A stretch of 64,000 nt of DNA from Sphingomonadales bacterium EhC05 (GCA_001650955.1 LXYP01000003.1:186001-250000), one strand, 5' to 3'. Shown: positions 9,354 through 19,383, counted from the stretch's first letter. Notes: generated from the letters alone by a model not told the origin. Made by a program: numbers and translations.

Positions 9354-10754
9354 TTATGAGGATCGTAATGCCTGTCCCATCGCCCGGATATCAGAAATCT
9401 TTGCGTATAGCGGTTTCCAGTCGTCATTTTCGGCAATCGCGCTCCATATATCTTCAACCTCTTCAATATGTATCGAGCACGGAGCCGAGAGTTTCCAATA
9501 GTCATGGCCTGCATTTCGAAAATATGTGCGTTGGAGAAGTAGCTGCTGAAACTCCTCAAATTCATTGCCCAAGGGCAAGCTTACGCTCTGCTTGAGGTCC
9601 CTGCCATAGTGATGGAAAAACCTGTCTATCGTGATTGTCTTCTGGGCCAGGCCTTTTTCCGCAGCAACGACCAACGGCTTGTCCTTTTCAAATCCTTCGG
9701 ATTCAATACCCAGGCGCCAGCAGAAATGTTCAGTGAAGGCGGTACCATAAGCTTTTGGAAAAGTCTCGAGCATGGCTACTAGTGGATCGCTGTCGCAGAT
9801 CAATCGCAAGGCGCTGGCCAGCTGCGCCAGGTTCCAATGCAGGGCTTCTGGTTGTCGACCAAAACAATAAAGACCTTCCTGATCAAAATAAGCGGCCGTG
9901 AAACCCGGTTCCCAATAGGGCGTGAAACGCCAAGGGCCATAGTCGAAACTCTCCCCGGTGATATTGATATTGTCGGTGTTCAAGACCCCGTGAACAAAGC
10001 CAGCGGTCATATAAGCGCCCGCCAGTTTGGCGATCTCGAGAGTGACCTGCTCAAAGAGTTCGACCACCGGATTGTCGGTTTTCCCGCCGCCATAATATTG
10101 CGCGAGGCAATATTCGGCCAGTTGCAGCATCAATTCTTCATTCCGTTCAAATGCGATACGTTGAAAAGTCCCGAAGCGAATGTGGCTATGATTGAGTCGC
10201 GTCATCACCGCAGATCTGGTTGGGGATGGCTCATCTCCCCGCGAGAGCTTTTCTCCAGTCTCGATGACCGAAAGTGTTTTGGACGTATTCACGCCAAGTG
10301 CTTCCAGCATTTCTGTGGCGAGAATTTCTCTTACCGCTCCTTTCAAGGTCAGCTTGCCATCGCCCGAACGGCTCCATGGCGTCGTGCCAGTTCCTTTCGT
10401 GCCCAGATCCATCAACCGGTTTTCGTGATCGCGCATCTGAGCGAACAGAAATCCGCGGCCATCGCCAATGTCGGGGTTATAATTGCGGAACTGGTGGCCA
10501 TGATAGCGAAGGGCCAGCGCTGGATCGAGATTATCTGCTAATGGCTCGAACTTGCCGAAATGAGCGATCCATTGATCGTCATCCAGCGTTTGCAGGCCAA
10601 TAGTCTGATCCCAGCGATCATTGCGAAACCGCGCGATATGATCGGGAAATTCCGCCGCTTTGACGGGATCACCGATCTTTTCGCCCAAAGCGGTGATTCT
10701 GACATCCGCTCTATAGGTCGTCGGTTTGGGTTCGGATTGCGGTTTATATGGCAT
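9354..10754 (-). CDS. selO: SelO/YdiU protein adenylyltransferase (pseudokinase)
   Basis: Transfers AMP from ATP to hydroxyl side chains of target proteins, with roles in redox stress. 466 aa, normal for the bacterial form. Recognised from YHGHQFRNYNPDIGDGRG near residue 85, DLGTKGTGTTPWSR, and MTAGFVHGVLNTDNINI, the kinase-like catalytic loop with its metal ligands. It starts with ATG at 10754, divergent from the hydrolase gene with about 60 bases between. No in-frame UGA is present, so it is not a selenoprotein here. Confidence 0.92.
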   Translation of the reverse strand: MPYKPQSEPKPTTYRADVRITALGEKIGDPVKAAEFPDHIARFRNDRWDQTIGLQTLDDDQWIAHFGKFEPLADNLDPALALRYHGHQFRNYNPDIGDGRGFLFAQMRDHENRLMDLGTKGTGTTPWSRSGDGKLTLKGAVREILATEMLEALGVNTSKTLSVIETGEKLSRGDEPSPTRSAVMTRLNHSHIRFGTFQRIAFERNEELMLQLAEYCLAQYYGGGKTDNPVVELFEQVTLEIAKLAGAYMTAGFVHGVLNTDNINITGESFDYGPWRFTPYWEPGFTAAYFDQEGLYCFGRQPEALHWNLAQLASALRLICDSDPLVAMLETFPKAYGTAFTEHFCWRLGIESEGFEKDKPLVVAAEKGLAQKTITIDRFFHHYGRDLKQSVSLPLGNEFEEFQQLLLQRTYFRNAGHDYWKLSAPCSIHIEEVEDIWSAIAENDDWKPLYAKISDIRAMGQALRSS

Positions 10755-10814
10755 TTTCTGTTAGTGGCCGCTAATCGCTTGCGCAGCAAGTCAGAAGACG
10801 GGGTCAAATGCACC

Positions 10815-11678
10815 ATGGATGTCGAAATAAATTATCAAGATCATTTTTGGCAATCTGAAGATGGATTGAAGCTGCATTGCCGGGACTATCCCTCGGCCAG
10901 CGCCAAAAGCCCGATCATTTGCATTCCTGGCCTCACTCGCAATGCGAGAGATTTTGAACATCTCGGCGAATGGCTCGAAGGCAAGCGCCGGATCATCATG
11001 GTCAATTTGCGCGGTCGTGGTGAAAGCGAATATGCCAAGGATAGCAAGAGCTATCATCCGAAACAATATGTCCATGACATCATCAGATTGATGGACGAAC
11101 TGGATATTCCGAAAGCGATATTTTTCGGCACATCGCTGGGCGGTATTGTGACAATGATCATGGCCAAAATGCATCCCGAACGCGTGGCGGGTGCATTGCT
11201 CAACGATATCGGGCCTGAACTGGATCAAGCGGGTCTCGACCGCATCGGGTCTGCCGTCGGGCAGGGCCGTAGTTTTGATACCTGGGCTCACGCCGGCCGG
11301 GATATGGCAGAATCGAGCAGCGACATATTCCCTGATTTTACGCTGAAAGACTGGATCGCTTTTTCGAAGAAGCTCTATCGGATGAACAGTTCGGGCCGGA
11401 TCAAGCTCGACTATGATATGAAGATCGCCGAACCATTTGATTCAAAAGGCGGCGGTAGCGGCGCTTTGTGGCACGCATTGGAGGCATTGGAGGCGGTTCC
11501 GACCTTGATTTTACGCGGAGAACTGTCGGACCTGTTTAGCCAGAAGATCGCCGATCAAATGTTGGAAAAACTTAGCAAGGCGGAGCTTGCCACGGTGTCG
11601 CGTGTTGGACATGCTCCAACATTGGAAGAGCCGGCATCGCTTGACGCGATTGCCAGATTGCTTCAACGCATCGACTGA
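10815..11678 (+). CDS. Alpha/beta-fold hydrolase
   Basis: 287-aa cytoplasmic hydrolase. The nucleophile elbow is GTSLGG (about residue 107). The oxyanion segment is CIPGLTRNARDFEHL and the C-terminal catalytic His is in GHAPTLEEP. It resembles the esterase/haloalkane-type group with a short cap; the substrate cannot be told. The frame is open further upstream to 10560 inside the divergent selO gene, but the ATG at 10815 fits the family N-terminus. The glycosyltransferase gene follows after 33 bases and may be cotranscribed. Confidence 0.85.
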   Translation: MDVEINYQDHFWQSEDGLKLHCRDYPSASAKSPIICIPGLTRNARDFEHLGEWLEGKRRIIMVNLRGRGESEYAKDSKSYHPKQYVHDIIRLMDELDIPKAIFFGTSLGGIVTMIMAKMHPERVAGALLNDIGPELDQAGLDRIGSAVGQGRSFDTWAHAGRDMAESSSDIFPDFTLKDWIAFSKKLYRMNSSGRIKLDYDMKIAEPFDSKGGGSGALWHALEALEAVPTLILRGELSDLFSQKIADQMLEKLSKAELATVSRVGHAPTLEEPASLDAIARLLQRID

Positions 11679-11711
11679 ATAATCCTTGCAACAATCTGAT
11701 CAAAACGCCCT

Positions 11712-12857
11712 ATGAAACCAGCCAAGATCCTGCATCTTCACAGTACCTTCAACCTGGGTGGTAAAGAGGCGCGTGCGGTTCGCTTGATGAACCATTTTGG
11801 CAATGCAGCTGAACATGTAATATTGTCAGCCGAACCGAATAGCTTTTCGGCAAAGGCTGCGATTGACGCCAAGATAAAAGTGCACTTTCCGACCGATGCT
11901 CCGGCTCTCGCGGGTAAACCGGCGCTCAAGCGCTATCGTAAATTTGTTACGTATTTTCAGCAGTTTGACCTGATCCTCTCTTATAATTGGGGAGCGATGG
12001 ACGGAGTCATGGCGCGCACATTATTTTCGCGTGTTGCGGGGCTGCCGCCGCTGATCCATCATGAAGATGGTTTCAATGAAGATGAGCAGCAAAAGCTTAA
12101 CTGGAAGCGCAATCTGTTCCGGAAATTTGCATTGGGCGCCGCCGATAGTCTGGTTGTGCCGTCACAGCAATTGTCGAGAATTGCAAAAGAGGTTTGGAAA
12201 CAGCCGGACGGAAAAATCCAGCAGATTCCCAATGGGATTGACGTCAAGCGGTTCGAGAAAAAACCCCAGCGCGGTGCCATTCCCGGCTTCAAAACTCATC
12301 AGGACGATGTCGTGGTCGGGACACTTGCCGGTCTCCGCGCGATCAAAAATCTACCCAGGCTGGTGCGCGCCTGTGCCGCTGCAGGCAAGAATGTCCGCCT
12401 CGTGATCGTTGGCGAGGGGCCAGAAAAAGCTGCGATCATCGCCGAGGCAGAGCGTTGCGGCATGGCAGATCGTTTGTTGATGCCAGGATTTTTGGCTGAT
12501 CCGGCACGCTATGTAGGATTGTTCGACATTTTTGCGCTTTCGTCAGATAGCGAGCAATTTCCGATTTCGTTGATTGAGGCAATGGCTGCGGGCCTGCCGG
12601 TCGTCGCGACCGATGTCGGTGATATCGCATCGATGGTGTCTCAGGCCAATCATGGCTTTATCAAGCCGCTTGGCGCCGATGAAAAATTTACCGAAGCCCT
12701 CATCACGCTGGTCCAGCATGAACAGTTGCGGGAGGATCTTGGTGCGCAAAACCGGGTCAAGGCGCAGGCTGAATATAATGAAACCAAGATGTTGGCCCGC
12801 TATGCTTTGCTCTATGGCAGGGCAATGGGTCGGGGAAGCTTTGGTACTGCAAAATAG
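11712..12857 (+). CDS. Glycosyltransferase family 4 protein
   Basis: 381-aa GT-B fold glycosyltransferase. The N-terminal half begins with ILHLHSTFNLGGKEARAVR (acceptor domain). The C-terminal half has VIVGEGPEKAAI and the nucleotide-sugar site SSDSEQFPISLIEAMAAGLPVV, which contains the retaining EX7E pair. Donor and acceptor are not predictable. No polysaccharide cluster surrounds it; it stands between unrelated enzymes. Confidence 0.88.
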   Translation: MKPAKILHLHSTFNLGGKEARAVRLMNHFGNAAEHVILSAEPNSFSAKAAIDAKIKVHFPTDAPALAGKPALKRYRKFVTYFQQFDLILSYNWGAMDGVMARTLFSRVAGLPPLIHHEDGFNEDEQQKLNWKRNLFRKFALGAADSLVVPSQQLSRIAKEVWKQPDGKIQQIPNGIDVKRFEKKPQRGAIPGFKTHQDDVVVGTLAGLRAIKNLPRLVRACAAAGKNVRLVIVGEGPEKAAIIAEAERCGMADRLLMPGFLADPARYVGLFDIFALSSDSEQFPISLIEAMAAGLPVVATDVGDIASMVSQANHGFIKPLGADEKFTEALITLVQHEQLREDLGAQNRVKAQAEYNETKMLARYALLYGRAMGRGSFGTAK

Positions 12858-12938
12858 TTAGCCAATAACAGGTCGTTTTTTCGAGCAATTTGGCCCGCTG
12901 CCGTCTATGCTGGAATTTGGGGAAAAGAGGAGAATGCA

Positions 12939-14342
12939 TTGTTTAAGGGGTTAAAACCCATTCAATATAATGGTCAGGAAGTATGGCCATTGATTGAGGG
13001 TGGAAAAGGTGTCGCAGCCACCAATCATGCAAGTTCCGGTGCTTGGGCCGCAGCCGGCGGTATTGGTACAGTTTCAGCCGTGAATGCGGATAGCTATGAC
13101 GAGGATGGCAATGTCATCCCGCAAATCTATCACGGTCGCAAGCGGGAAGACCGTCATCAGGAATTGATCGCATATGCCATTGATGGCGCGGTGACCCAGG
13201 TCAAAAAAGCGTTTGAAATCTCGAACGGCAAGGGTGCGATCAACATCAATGTACTCTGGGAAATGGGCGGCGCTCCCGAGATTTTGCATAATGTTCTGGA
13301 ACAGACGAAAGGCATGGTCGCGGGCGTCACGTGCGGCGCTGGCATGCCTTATAAGCTTTCCGAGATTGCCCAGCAATATGGCGTAAATTATCTGCCGATC
13401 ATCAGCTCCGCCCGTGCCTTTAGAGCGCTTTGGAAACGAGCCTATAAGAAGGTTCCCGACCTGATGGCTGCCGTGGTTTATGAAGACCCATGGTTGGCGG
13501 GTGGACATAATGGTCTGTCCAATGCCGAAGACCCACTCAAACCGGAAGATCCTTATCCGCGGGTGCAGGCGCTGCGCGAAACGATGCGCGGCGAAGGTAT
13601 CGCAGACAATGTGCCGATCATCATGGCTGGCGGTGTCTGGCATTTGCGCGACTGGGAAAACTGGATTGACAGCGAAGAACTGGGGCAGATTGCATTTCAG
13701 TTCGGGACACGGCCGTTGCTGACCAAAGAAAGCCCTATTCCGGAAAGCTGGAAAAGCGAGCTGATCAAGATTAAAGAAGGTGACGTTCTGCTGCACAAGT
13801 TTTCGCCAACCGGCTTCTATTCGTCGGCGGTCCGCAATGAATTTCTGGCAAGTCTCGAGTCGCGCTCAGAGCGACAAATCCCTTATTCCAAGGAGAAAGC
13901 GGGCGAGCATACGCATCAACTCGATGTGGGCGTGAAGGGCAAAAATTTCTGGGTGACGCGGAATGACCTGCTGCGGGCGCGGGAATGGGACGGTCTGGGC
14001 TTCACCATGGCGTTGAAGACACCCGATCACACGGTTGTTTTCACGACTCCAACCGAAGCAAAAATGATCCGGAAGGATCAGGCGGATTGCATGGGATGCC
14101 TTTCTCACTGCGGTTTTTCATCCTGGAAAGATCATGACAATAATACGACCGGACGGCTCGCCGATCCGCGCAGTTTCTGCATTCAGAAAAGCCTGCAGGA
14201 AATTGTCCATGGTTCGCCGGTGGAAGAGCATCTGATGTTTGCCGGACATGGCGCCTATAATTTTGGCAGCGATCCGTTCTATTCCAATGGCTTTGTGCCG
14301 ACGGTCAAGCAACTGGTAGACCGGATACTTACAGGGGATTGA
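12939..14342 (+). CDS. NAD(P)H-dependent flavin oxidoreductase / nitronate monooxygenase-like
   Basis: 467-aa FMN TIM-barrel protein of the 2-nitropropane dioxygenase group. Seen: GVTCGAGMPYKLSE, the phosphate-binding PIIMAGGVWHLRDWENW and QIAFQFGTRPLLT. The C-terminal region carries a cysteine-rich stretch ADCMGCLSHCGFSS that typical short nitronate monooxygenases lack, so the substrate may differ. The start is TTG at 12939, supported by GAGGAGA about eight bases upstream; an overlapping ATG is out of frame. The GNAT gene follows after three bases, so they form an operon. Confidence 0.82.
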   Translation: MFKGLKPIQYNGQEVWPLIEGGKGVAATNHASSGAWAAAGGIGTVSAVNADSYDEDGNVIPQIYHGRKREDRHQELIAYAIDGAVTQVKKAFEISNGKGAININVLWEMGGAPEILHNVLEQTKGMVAGVTCGAGMPYKLSEIAQQYGVNYLPIISSARAFRALWKRAYKKVPDLMAAVVYEDPWLAGGHNGLSNAEDPLKPEDPYPRVQALRETMRGEGIADNVPIIMAGGVWHLRDWENWIDSEELGQIAFQFGTRPLLTKESPIPESWKSELIKIKEGDVLLHKFSPTGFYSSAVRNEFLASLESRSERQIPYSKEKAGEHTHQLDVGVKGKNFWVTRNDLLRAREWDGLGFTMALKTPDHTVVFTTPTEAKMIRKDQADCMGCLSHCGFSSWKDHDNNTTGRLADPRSFCIQKSLQEIVHGSPVEEHLMFAGHGAYNFGSDPFYSNGFVPTVKQLVDRILTGD

Positions 14343-14345
14343 GTT

Positions 14346-14801
14346 TTGGATATCCGGCTAGATGACTTAAGCGGCGAGCAGGTGAAGGCCTTGCTCGCGG
14401 CTCATCTGGCGGGAATGCAGGAGAACTCTCCGCCCGATAGCGTATATTCATTGGATATCTCGGGTCTGAAGGCGGCGGACGTATCTGTCTGGACCGCCTG
14501 GGACGGGCAAGAGCTTTGCGGTGTGGGTGCGCTCCGCCAACTGTCTCCGGAAACCGGTGAAATCAAATCGATGCGTACCGATCCGGCCCATCTGCGCAAG
14601 GGAGTCGGTCTGTCAATTCTCAACCACATAATTGCCGAGGCCCGGCGGCGCGGCTATCGCTGCTTGAGTTTGGAAACGGGATCCGGTGAGGAGTTCGAGG
14701 CTGCGCTTGGCCTCTATCGGAAGCGGGGCTTTGAAAATGGCGCGTCATTCGGTGATTATGTGGCGAGCGACTTCAACCAGTTTCTTCATCTGGATCTCTG
14801 A
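14346..14801 (+). CDS. GNAT family N-acetyltransferase
   Basis: 151 aa. The acetyl-CoA binding motif A is MRTDPAHLRKGVGLSIL (about residues 77-93), followed by LYRKRGFENG near the C-terminus. The acceptor is unknown. The start is TTG just after the stop of the oxidoreductase, so translation is probably coupled. Similar in size and layout to YhbS/YjaB-type acetyltransferases. Confidence 0.85.
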   Translation: MDIRLDDLSGEQVKALLAAHLAGMQENSPPDSVYSLDISGLKAADVSVWTAWDGQELCGVGALRQLSPETGEIKSMRTDPAHLRKGVGLSILNHIIAEARRRGYRCLSLETGSGEEFEAALGLYRKRGFENGASFGDYVASDFNQFLHLDL

Positions 14802-14812
14802 CGGAGGATGAT

Positions 14813-15172
14813 ATGGTCGAACGGATATGCTGGCTGATATTGGCGCTGATCGTCCACCTACCGCCATTTGCCGCTTTTTTCGTTCCATCCCTGATCACCA
14901 AATTCTATTCCGTTCCGGCAAATGATCCCAATTTTGCTTTACTACACCATCGCGCGGCCTTGTTCGGTGTGATCGCATTGGCGTGCCTGTGGGCCGAATT
15001 TGAGCCGGACGTGCGGAAGCTGTCCTTCGTGCTTGCCGCTCTGTCGATGGTCAGCTTTTTGGCCATCTACTGGGGCTATGGTCAACCGGTCCCGTTGAAA
15101 ACCATTGCCCTGGCAGATGCGCTGGGCTTGCCCATTCTCGCTTATGTCGGTTGGAAGGCTTTTTCCGCCTAG
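14813..15172 (+). CDS. Small integral membrane protein, unknown function
   Basis: 119 aa with four hydrophobic segments (about residues 5-25, 45-62, 70-88 and 97-116) and few charged residues. I do not recognise a named family. It follows the GNAT gene by 11 bases with a GGAGG ribosome site, so it ends a three-gene plus-strand operon. Its stop overlaps the convergent amtB stop. Confidence 0.75.
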   Translation: MVERICWLILALIVHLPPFAAFFVPSLITKFYSVPANDPNFALLHHRAALFGVIALACLWAEFEPDVRKLSFVLAALSMVSFLAIYWGYGQPVPLKTIALADALGLPILAYVGWKAFSA

Positions 15173-16485
15173 TCCAGATCCCACGCCCGCTCGCCATGGC
15201 TGGAAATATCCAGACCGTCGCGCTCATCATCTTCGCTTACCCGCATGGGCAGGATGAAGCTGATCCCGAAGCCGAGTATGGCAGTGGCCACCGCAGACCA
15301 GATGGCAACGGCTCCAACGCCGATCATTTGCGCAACAAACTGGCTGCCGAACGCCATGTCGCCGGCATAGCCGATACCGCCAAGACCTTCGCTGACAAAT
15401 AGCGCGAGCATCAAGCTGCCCAATATCCCGCCGACTCCGTGGACCGCGAACACATCAAGACTGTCATCAATCTTGAAACCGTTTTTGACGAGGCCGACGG
15501 CGAAGAAGCAGACCAGCCCCGCTGATGCCCCGATCAGGATCGATGCGCCCGGGCCGACATAGCCTGCCGCTGGCGTGATCGTTGCCAAACCTGCAATAGC
15601 TCCCGTCGCGACGCCGACCGCGGTGGGTTTGCCCACTTTGAATTTCTCGATCAAAATCCACATCAGGGCAGCCGTGGATGCTGCGATATGGGTGTTGATG
15701 ATCGCTGCCGAGGCATCATCTGTTGCCGTCAGGGCCGAGCCGCCGTTGAAACCGAACCAACCGACCCAGAGCAAGCCTGCGCCAGCAACCGTCAGCGCCG
15801 GGCTATGCGGCAACATCAATGTTTTGGGCCAGCCACTGCGCCGGCCCAGCATGATTGCGACGACGAGCGCTGATACACCAGCGGTTGTATGGACGACAAT
15901 TCCGCCTGCGAAATCGAGCACGCCCATTTCGCTCAGCCAGCCGCCACCCCAAACCCAATGGGTGACGGGTGCATAAACGACGAGCAGCCAGAGCGCGCAA
16001 AAAGCAATCACCCAGCCAAATCGCGCGCGTTCGACCCATGCGCCGATCATCAGCGCAGGGGTGATGACCGCAAAGGTCATCTGGAACATGGCGAAAGAGG
16101 ATTCCGGGATCGTTGTCCCTTCACGAACATTGCCAAGATTGCCGAACATCCAGTTGATCCCATTGCCGAGATAGCCATTTGAAACTTGGCCAAAGGCGAT
16201 CGTGTAGCCAACGACGACCCAGAGCACCGAACAAATACCTGCAACCGCCATAGTTTGGATCAATACCGAGAGAAAATTCTTGGATCGGACCAGGCCACCA
16301 TAGAAAAGCGCGAGGCCCGGCAGGGTCATCAGCAAGACCAGTGCGGTTGAGGTCAAAATCCATGCTGTATCACCGCTATTCGCGACATCGGTGATCGCAG
16401 GATCAAAGGCTTCCTGCGCCAGGGCTGGAGATGTGGCGAAACCTGCCAACAAAATGCTGCCGATAAACCTACCCAAATATTTCAT
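15169..16485 (-). CDS. amtB: Ammonium transporter Amt
   Basis: Inner-membrane trimeric ammonia/ammonium channel. 438 aa with a cleavable signal peptide (to about residue 23, ending ALA-Q) and eleven transmembrane helices. Family landmarks: TALVLLMTLPGLALFYGGLVR, FAMFQMTFAVITPALM, WGGGWLSEMGVLDFAGGIVVH and the C-terminal DVFAVHGVGGILGSL with the second pore His. The usual partner glnK (PII) is not adjacent, which is less common; it should be elsewhere. Confidence 0.95.
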   Translation of the reverse strand: MKYLGRFIGSILLAGFATSPALAQEAFDPAITDVANSGDTAWILTSTALVLLMTLPGLALFYGGLVRSKNFLSVLIQTMAVAGICSVLWVVVGYTIAFGQVSNGYLGNGINWMFGNLGNVREGTTIPESSFAMFQMTFAVITPALMIGAWVERARFGWVIAFCALWLLVVYAPVTHWVWGGGWLSEMGVLDFAGGIVVHTTAGVSALVVAIMLGRRSGWPKTLMLPHSPALTVAGAGLLWVGWFGFNGGSALTATDDASAAIINTHIAASTAALMWILIEKFKVGKPTAVGVATGAIAGLATITPAAGYVGPGASILIGASAGLVCFFAVGLVKNGFKIDDSLDVFAVHGVGGILGSLMLALFVSEGLGGIGYAGDMAFGSQFVAQMIGVGAVAIWSAVATAILGFGISFILPMRVSEDDERDGLDISSHGERAWDLD

Positions 16486-16600
16486 ATTCGTTCCCGCGAT
16501 GATTATCTTGTTACGTCTGTTCGCTTGTGCGAATCATTATCTGAAAATTTTCTAGTCGAGACGGGGAGGGGACTCAACTGCGAAGGTGAGGGGCCTGTCT

Positions 16601-17599
16601 CTAGACCCATCCATCAAGGACCTGATCCGGAGGGCGGTGGCCATCGGCCCAGATTCGGATATTGGCGATGACACGCTCACCCGACGCTTCGCGGCCTTCA
16701 AATGTCGCGCTACCCATATGCGGCAGCAAGACGGTATTTTTAAGGTCGAGAAAACGGGGGTCGATTTGCGGTTCCCGGCGATAGACATCCAATCCGGCGC
16801 CGCCGATTTTTTCCTGCTGGAGGGCCTTGATAAGAGCATCCTCATTGATCAGATCCCCGCGCGCGGTGTTGATCAAATAGGTCGAAGGCTTCATTTTCGC
16901 GATGCGCTCGGCATTGATCAGCTCATGGGTTTCCGGCGTATGCGGACAGTGGAGCGAGATAATGTCGCACTCGCGAATCAAGTCGTCGAGCTCGGCCGCA
17001 TAGCTGGCGTTGAGCGATTCTTCGACCGCAGGTGGCAGCTGACGGCGATTGTGATAGATGATCGACAGGCCAAAGCCGGAGGCGCGCCTTGCGACGGCCT
17101 GTCCGATCCGGCCCATCCCGATGATGCCGAGTTTTTTGCCGCCGATACAATGGCCGAGCATGCCGGAGGGCTTCCAGCCCTGCCATTTGCCCGATCGCAT
17201 CAGTTTCTCGCCTTCATAGAGGCGGCGCGGAACCGAGAGGATCAAGCCCATGGTCATATCGGCCGTATCTTCGGTGAACACACCCGGGGTGTTGGTCACC
17301 AAGATTTTTCGCGCGCGCGCTGCGGCCAGATCAATATGGTCGACACCAGCCCCGAAGCTGGCGATCAGCCGCAGGCGGCTTGGGGCATTTGCGATCATTT
17401 CGGCATCAATCTGATCGGTGACCGTTGGCACGAGAACGTCACATTCTGCCATGGCTGCGATCAGATCATCGCGGGAAAAGGCGGTGTCCGAATAATTGGG
17501 TTTTGCATCGAATAATTCGCACATCCGGTCCTGGATGCCATCCGCCAGTTCGCGGGTAACAATGACACGGGGATTTGCGGGGCGTGGTGAATCTGGCAT
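16601..17599 (-). CDS. D-2-hydroxyacid dehydrogenase, glyoxylate/hydroxypyruvate reductase-like
   Basis: 332-aa NAD(P)-dependent oxidoreductase. The Rossmann motif is GIIGMGRIGQAVARRA (about residue 160). The catalytic Arg lies in INTARGDLI, the Glu in YRREPQIDPRF and the His in LLPHMGSAT, in normal order. The Arg-rich loop HNRRQLP after the dinucleotide fold suggests NADPH preference. The substrate is not resolved beyond the glyoxylate reductase group. Confidence 0.88.
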   Translation of the reverse strand: MPDSPRPANPRVIVTRELADGIQDRMCELFDAKPNYSDTAFSRDDLIAAMAECDVLVPTVTDQIDAEMIANAPSRLRLIASFGAGVDHIDLAAARARKILVTNTPGVFTEDTADMTMGLILSVPRRLYEGEKLMRSGKWQGWKPSGMLGHCIGGKKLGIIGMGRIGQAVARRASGFGLSIIYHNRRQLPPAVEESLNASYAAELDDLIRECDIISLHCPHTPETHELINAERIAKMKPSTYLINTARGDLINEDALIKALQQEKIGGAGLDVYRREPQIDPRFLDLKNTVLLPHMGSATFEGREASGERVIANIRIWADGHRPPDQVLDGWV

Positions 17600-17706
17600 A
17601 GAAAAGTGCTATGCCTGAATTATGTTTCAGGTCAAGCAGGCGGCGCTTGAAGCCCATCCGGTTTTTGGGGTAAGGAGCCCATGTTCTAGGGATTGATTGA
17701 AAATCT

Positions 17707-18183
17707 ATGCGTATTCTGGCCTTTCTATTGGCAGCAGCACTGTCCGTCATGTTGGCTCCCCAGGCATCGGCGCAGCAGCAACCGCCTTATTGGGCTTCGA
17801 TTGATGAGCCTGAGGCGCGCATGCGTACCGGCCCGAGCACTGAATATCCAACGATGTGGATGTATAAGCGCGAGAAATTGCCGGTCAAAATATTGGCACG
17901 CTATAAAGCATGGCGCAAGATTGAAGATCATGAAGGCACGCAGGGGTGGATGCATGCCCGCTTGCTGAGCGCTTCCCGGACCGCTCTGGTCACCAGCGAA
18001 AATCCTGAACCGATTGCGATGCGCGCACTGCCGGATGCGATCGCCAAGATTATCTGGTTGGCAGAGCCCGGTGTTGTCGGCAGCATCAGCCAATGCGAAA
18101 ATGGCTGGTGTCTGTTCGACGTGACCGGGCGTCGGGGCTATGTCCAGGTCGGTGATATCTGGGGCGATGAGCCGCTCAAATAG
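17707..18183 (+). CDS. Periplasmic SH3-domain protein
   Basis: 158 aa. It has a signal peptide ending near residue 23 (LAPQASAQ). Two bacterial SH3-like repeats follow: the first has ARMRTGPSTEYPTMWMYKR and WRKIEDHEGTQGWMHARLL, the second NGWCLFDVTGRRGYVQ. This DUF1058/SH3_4 arrangement is common in alphaproteobacteria and is thought to act at the cell wall, but no activity is known. It converges on the thiolase gene with a 10-base gap. Confidence 0.85.
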   Translation: MRILAFLLAAALSVMLAPQASAQQQPPYWASIDEPEARMRTGPSTEYPTMWMYKREKLPVKILARYKAWRKIEDHEGTQGWMHARLLSASRTALVTSENPEPIAMRALPDAIAKIIWLAEPGVVGSISQCENGWCLFDVTGRRGYVQVGDIWGDEPLK

Positions 18184-18192
18184 GCTTTTGCA

Positions 18193-19383
18193 TCAGTCGA
18201 CCAGTTCGATCGCCACTGCGGTGGCTTCGCCGCCGCCGATACACAAAGCCGCAACGCCTTTTTTCAGGCCCTGCTTTTTGAGCGCGGCAATCAAGGTCAC
18301 CATGATCCGTGCGCCGCTCGCGCCAATCGGGTGACCCAGAGCGGTCGCGCCGCCGTTGACGTTGAGCTTGTCACGGGAAATTCCGATATCCTGCATCGCG
18401 AACATCGCGACACAGGCAAAGGCTTCATTGACTTCCCAGAGGTCGACATCGCCAAGCTCCCAGCCGGCTTTGGCGAGGACTTTCTGAATTGCGGCGACCG
18501 GGGCGGTGGTGAATTTCGCGGGTGCATGGGCATGGGCGGCATGCGCAACGATGCGCGCCACGGGTTGCAGGCCCTTGGCTTCGGCCACGCTGGCCCGAGT
18601 CAGCACCATCGCTGCGGCGCCATCGGAAATCGACGAGGCATTGGCTGCTGTAATCGTGCCATCTTTGGCAAATGCAGCGCGAAGCTGCGGAATTTTGTCC
18701 GGATTGCCTTTCAGCGGCTGCTCATCCTTGTCGACGGTCACGCTGCCCTTGCGGGTTTTGACTTCGACCGCCACGACTTCATCGTCAAAGGCATCGCCGT
18801 CGACCGCGGCTTTGGCGCGGGCCAGAGATTCGATTGCATATTCATCCTGGGCTTCGCGTGTGAGCTGATATTCGCCGGCGGTTTCTTCGGCAAAAGTTCC
18901 CATCGCGCGACCGGGCTCATAAGCGTCTTCTAACCCGTCGAGAAACATGTGGTCCTTGACCTCGGCATGGCCTAAGCGCGCGCCGCCGCGCATTTTGGGC
19001 AGCAAGTAAGGCGCATTGGTCATGCTTTCCATGCCACCGGTGACGATCATATCAACAGAACCGGCCGCCAGGGCTTCGGTCCCCATGATGGCCGTCTGCA
19101 TGCCCGAGCCGCACATTTTGTTGACGGTCGTGGCTTCTACTGATTCCGGCAGGCCGGCAAAAATGGCGGCCTGACGGGCGGGGGCCTGACCTTGTCCGGC
19201 GGAAAGGACATTGCCCATATAGATCCGCTCGACATCGGCGCCATCGATCCCGGCGCGTTCGACCGCTGCTTTGACGGCGACCGCACCCAAATGCGGCGCG
19301 CTAACCTCGCCAAGTGCGCCCTGCATGCCGCCCATCGGGGTACGGGCATAGGATAGGATGACGATCGGATCAGGGTTAGACAT
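18193..19383 (-). CDS. Acetyl-CoA C-acyltransferase (thiolase)
   Basis: 396 aa. All three active-site elements are present: the nucleophilic Cys in NKMCGSG, the His in NGGATALGHPIGASG and the second Cys in CIGGGEATA. It works in beta-oxidation or acetoacetyl-CoA formation; the biosynthetic and degradative types cannot be separated safely. The ATG at 19383 has AAAGG nine bases upstream and is preferred over a more distal ATG at 19422. Unlike the thiolase-like fusion at 53.7 kb, it is fully canonical. Confidence 0.93.
   Translation of the reverse strand: MSNPDPIVILSYARTPMGGMQGALGEVSAPHLGAVAVKAAVERAGIDGADVERIYMGNVLSAGQGQAPARQAAIFAGLPESVEATTVNKMCGSGMQTAIMGTEALAAGSVDMIVTGGMESMTNAPYLLPKMRGGARLGHAEVKDHMFLDGLEDAYEPGRAMGTFAEETAGEYQLTREAQDEYAIESLARAKAAVDGDAFDDEVVAVEVKTRKGSVTVDKDEQPLKGNPDKIPQLRAAFAKDGTITAANASSISDGAAAMVLTRASVAEAKGLQPVARIVAHAAHAHAPAKFTTAPVAAIQKVLAKAGWELGDVDLWEVNEAFACVAMFAMQDIGISRDKLNVNGGATALGHPIGASGARIMVTLIAALKKQGLKKGVAALCIGGGEATAVAIELVD

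Noticed and set aside
9837-10541. 234-codon plus-strand frame inside selO
   Set aside because: selO is unmistakable on the other strand; the frame has no features.
9354-10754. SelO as a selenoprotein
   Set aside because: No in-frame UGA near the C-terminus; the frame closes normally.
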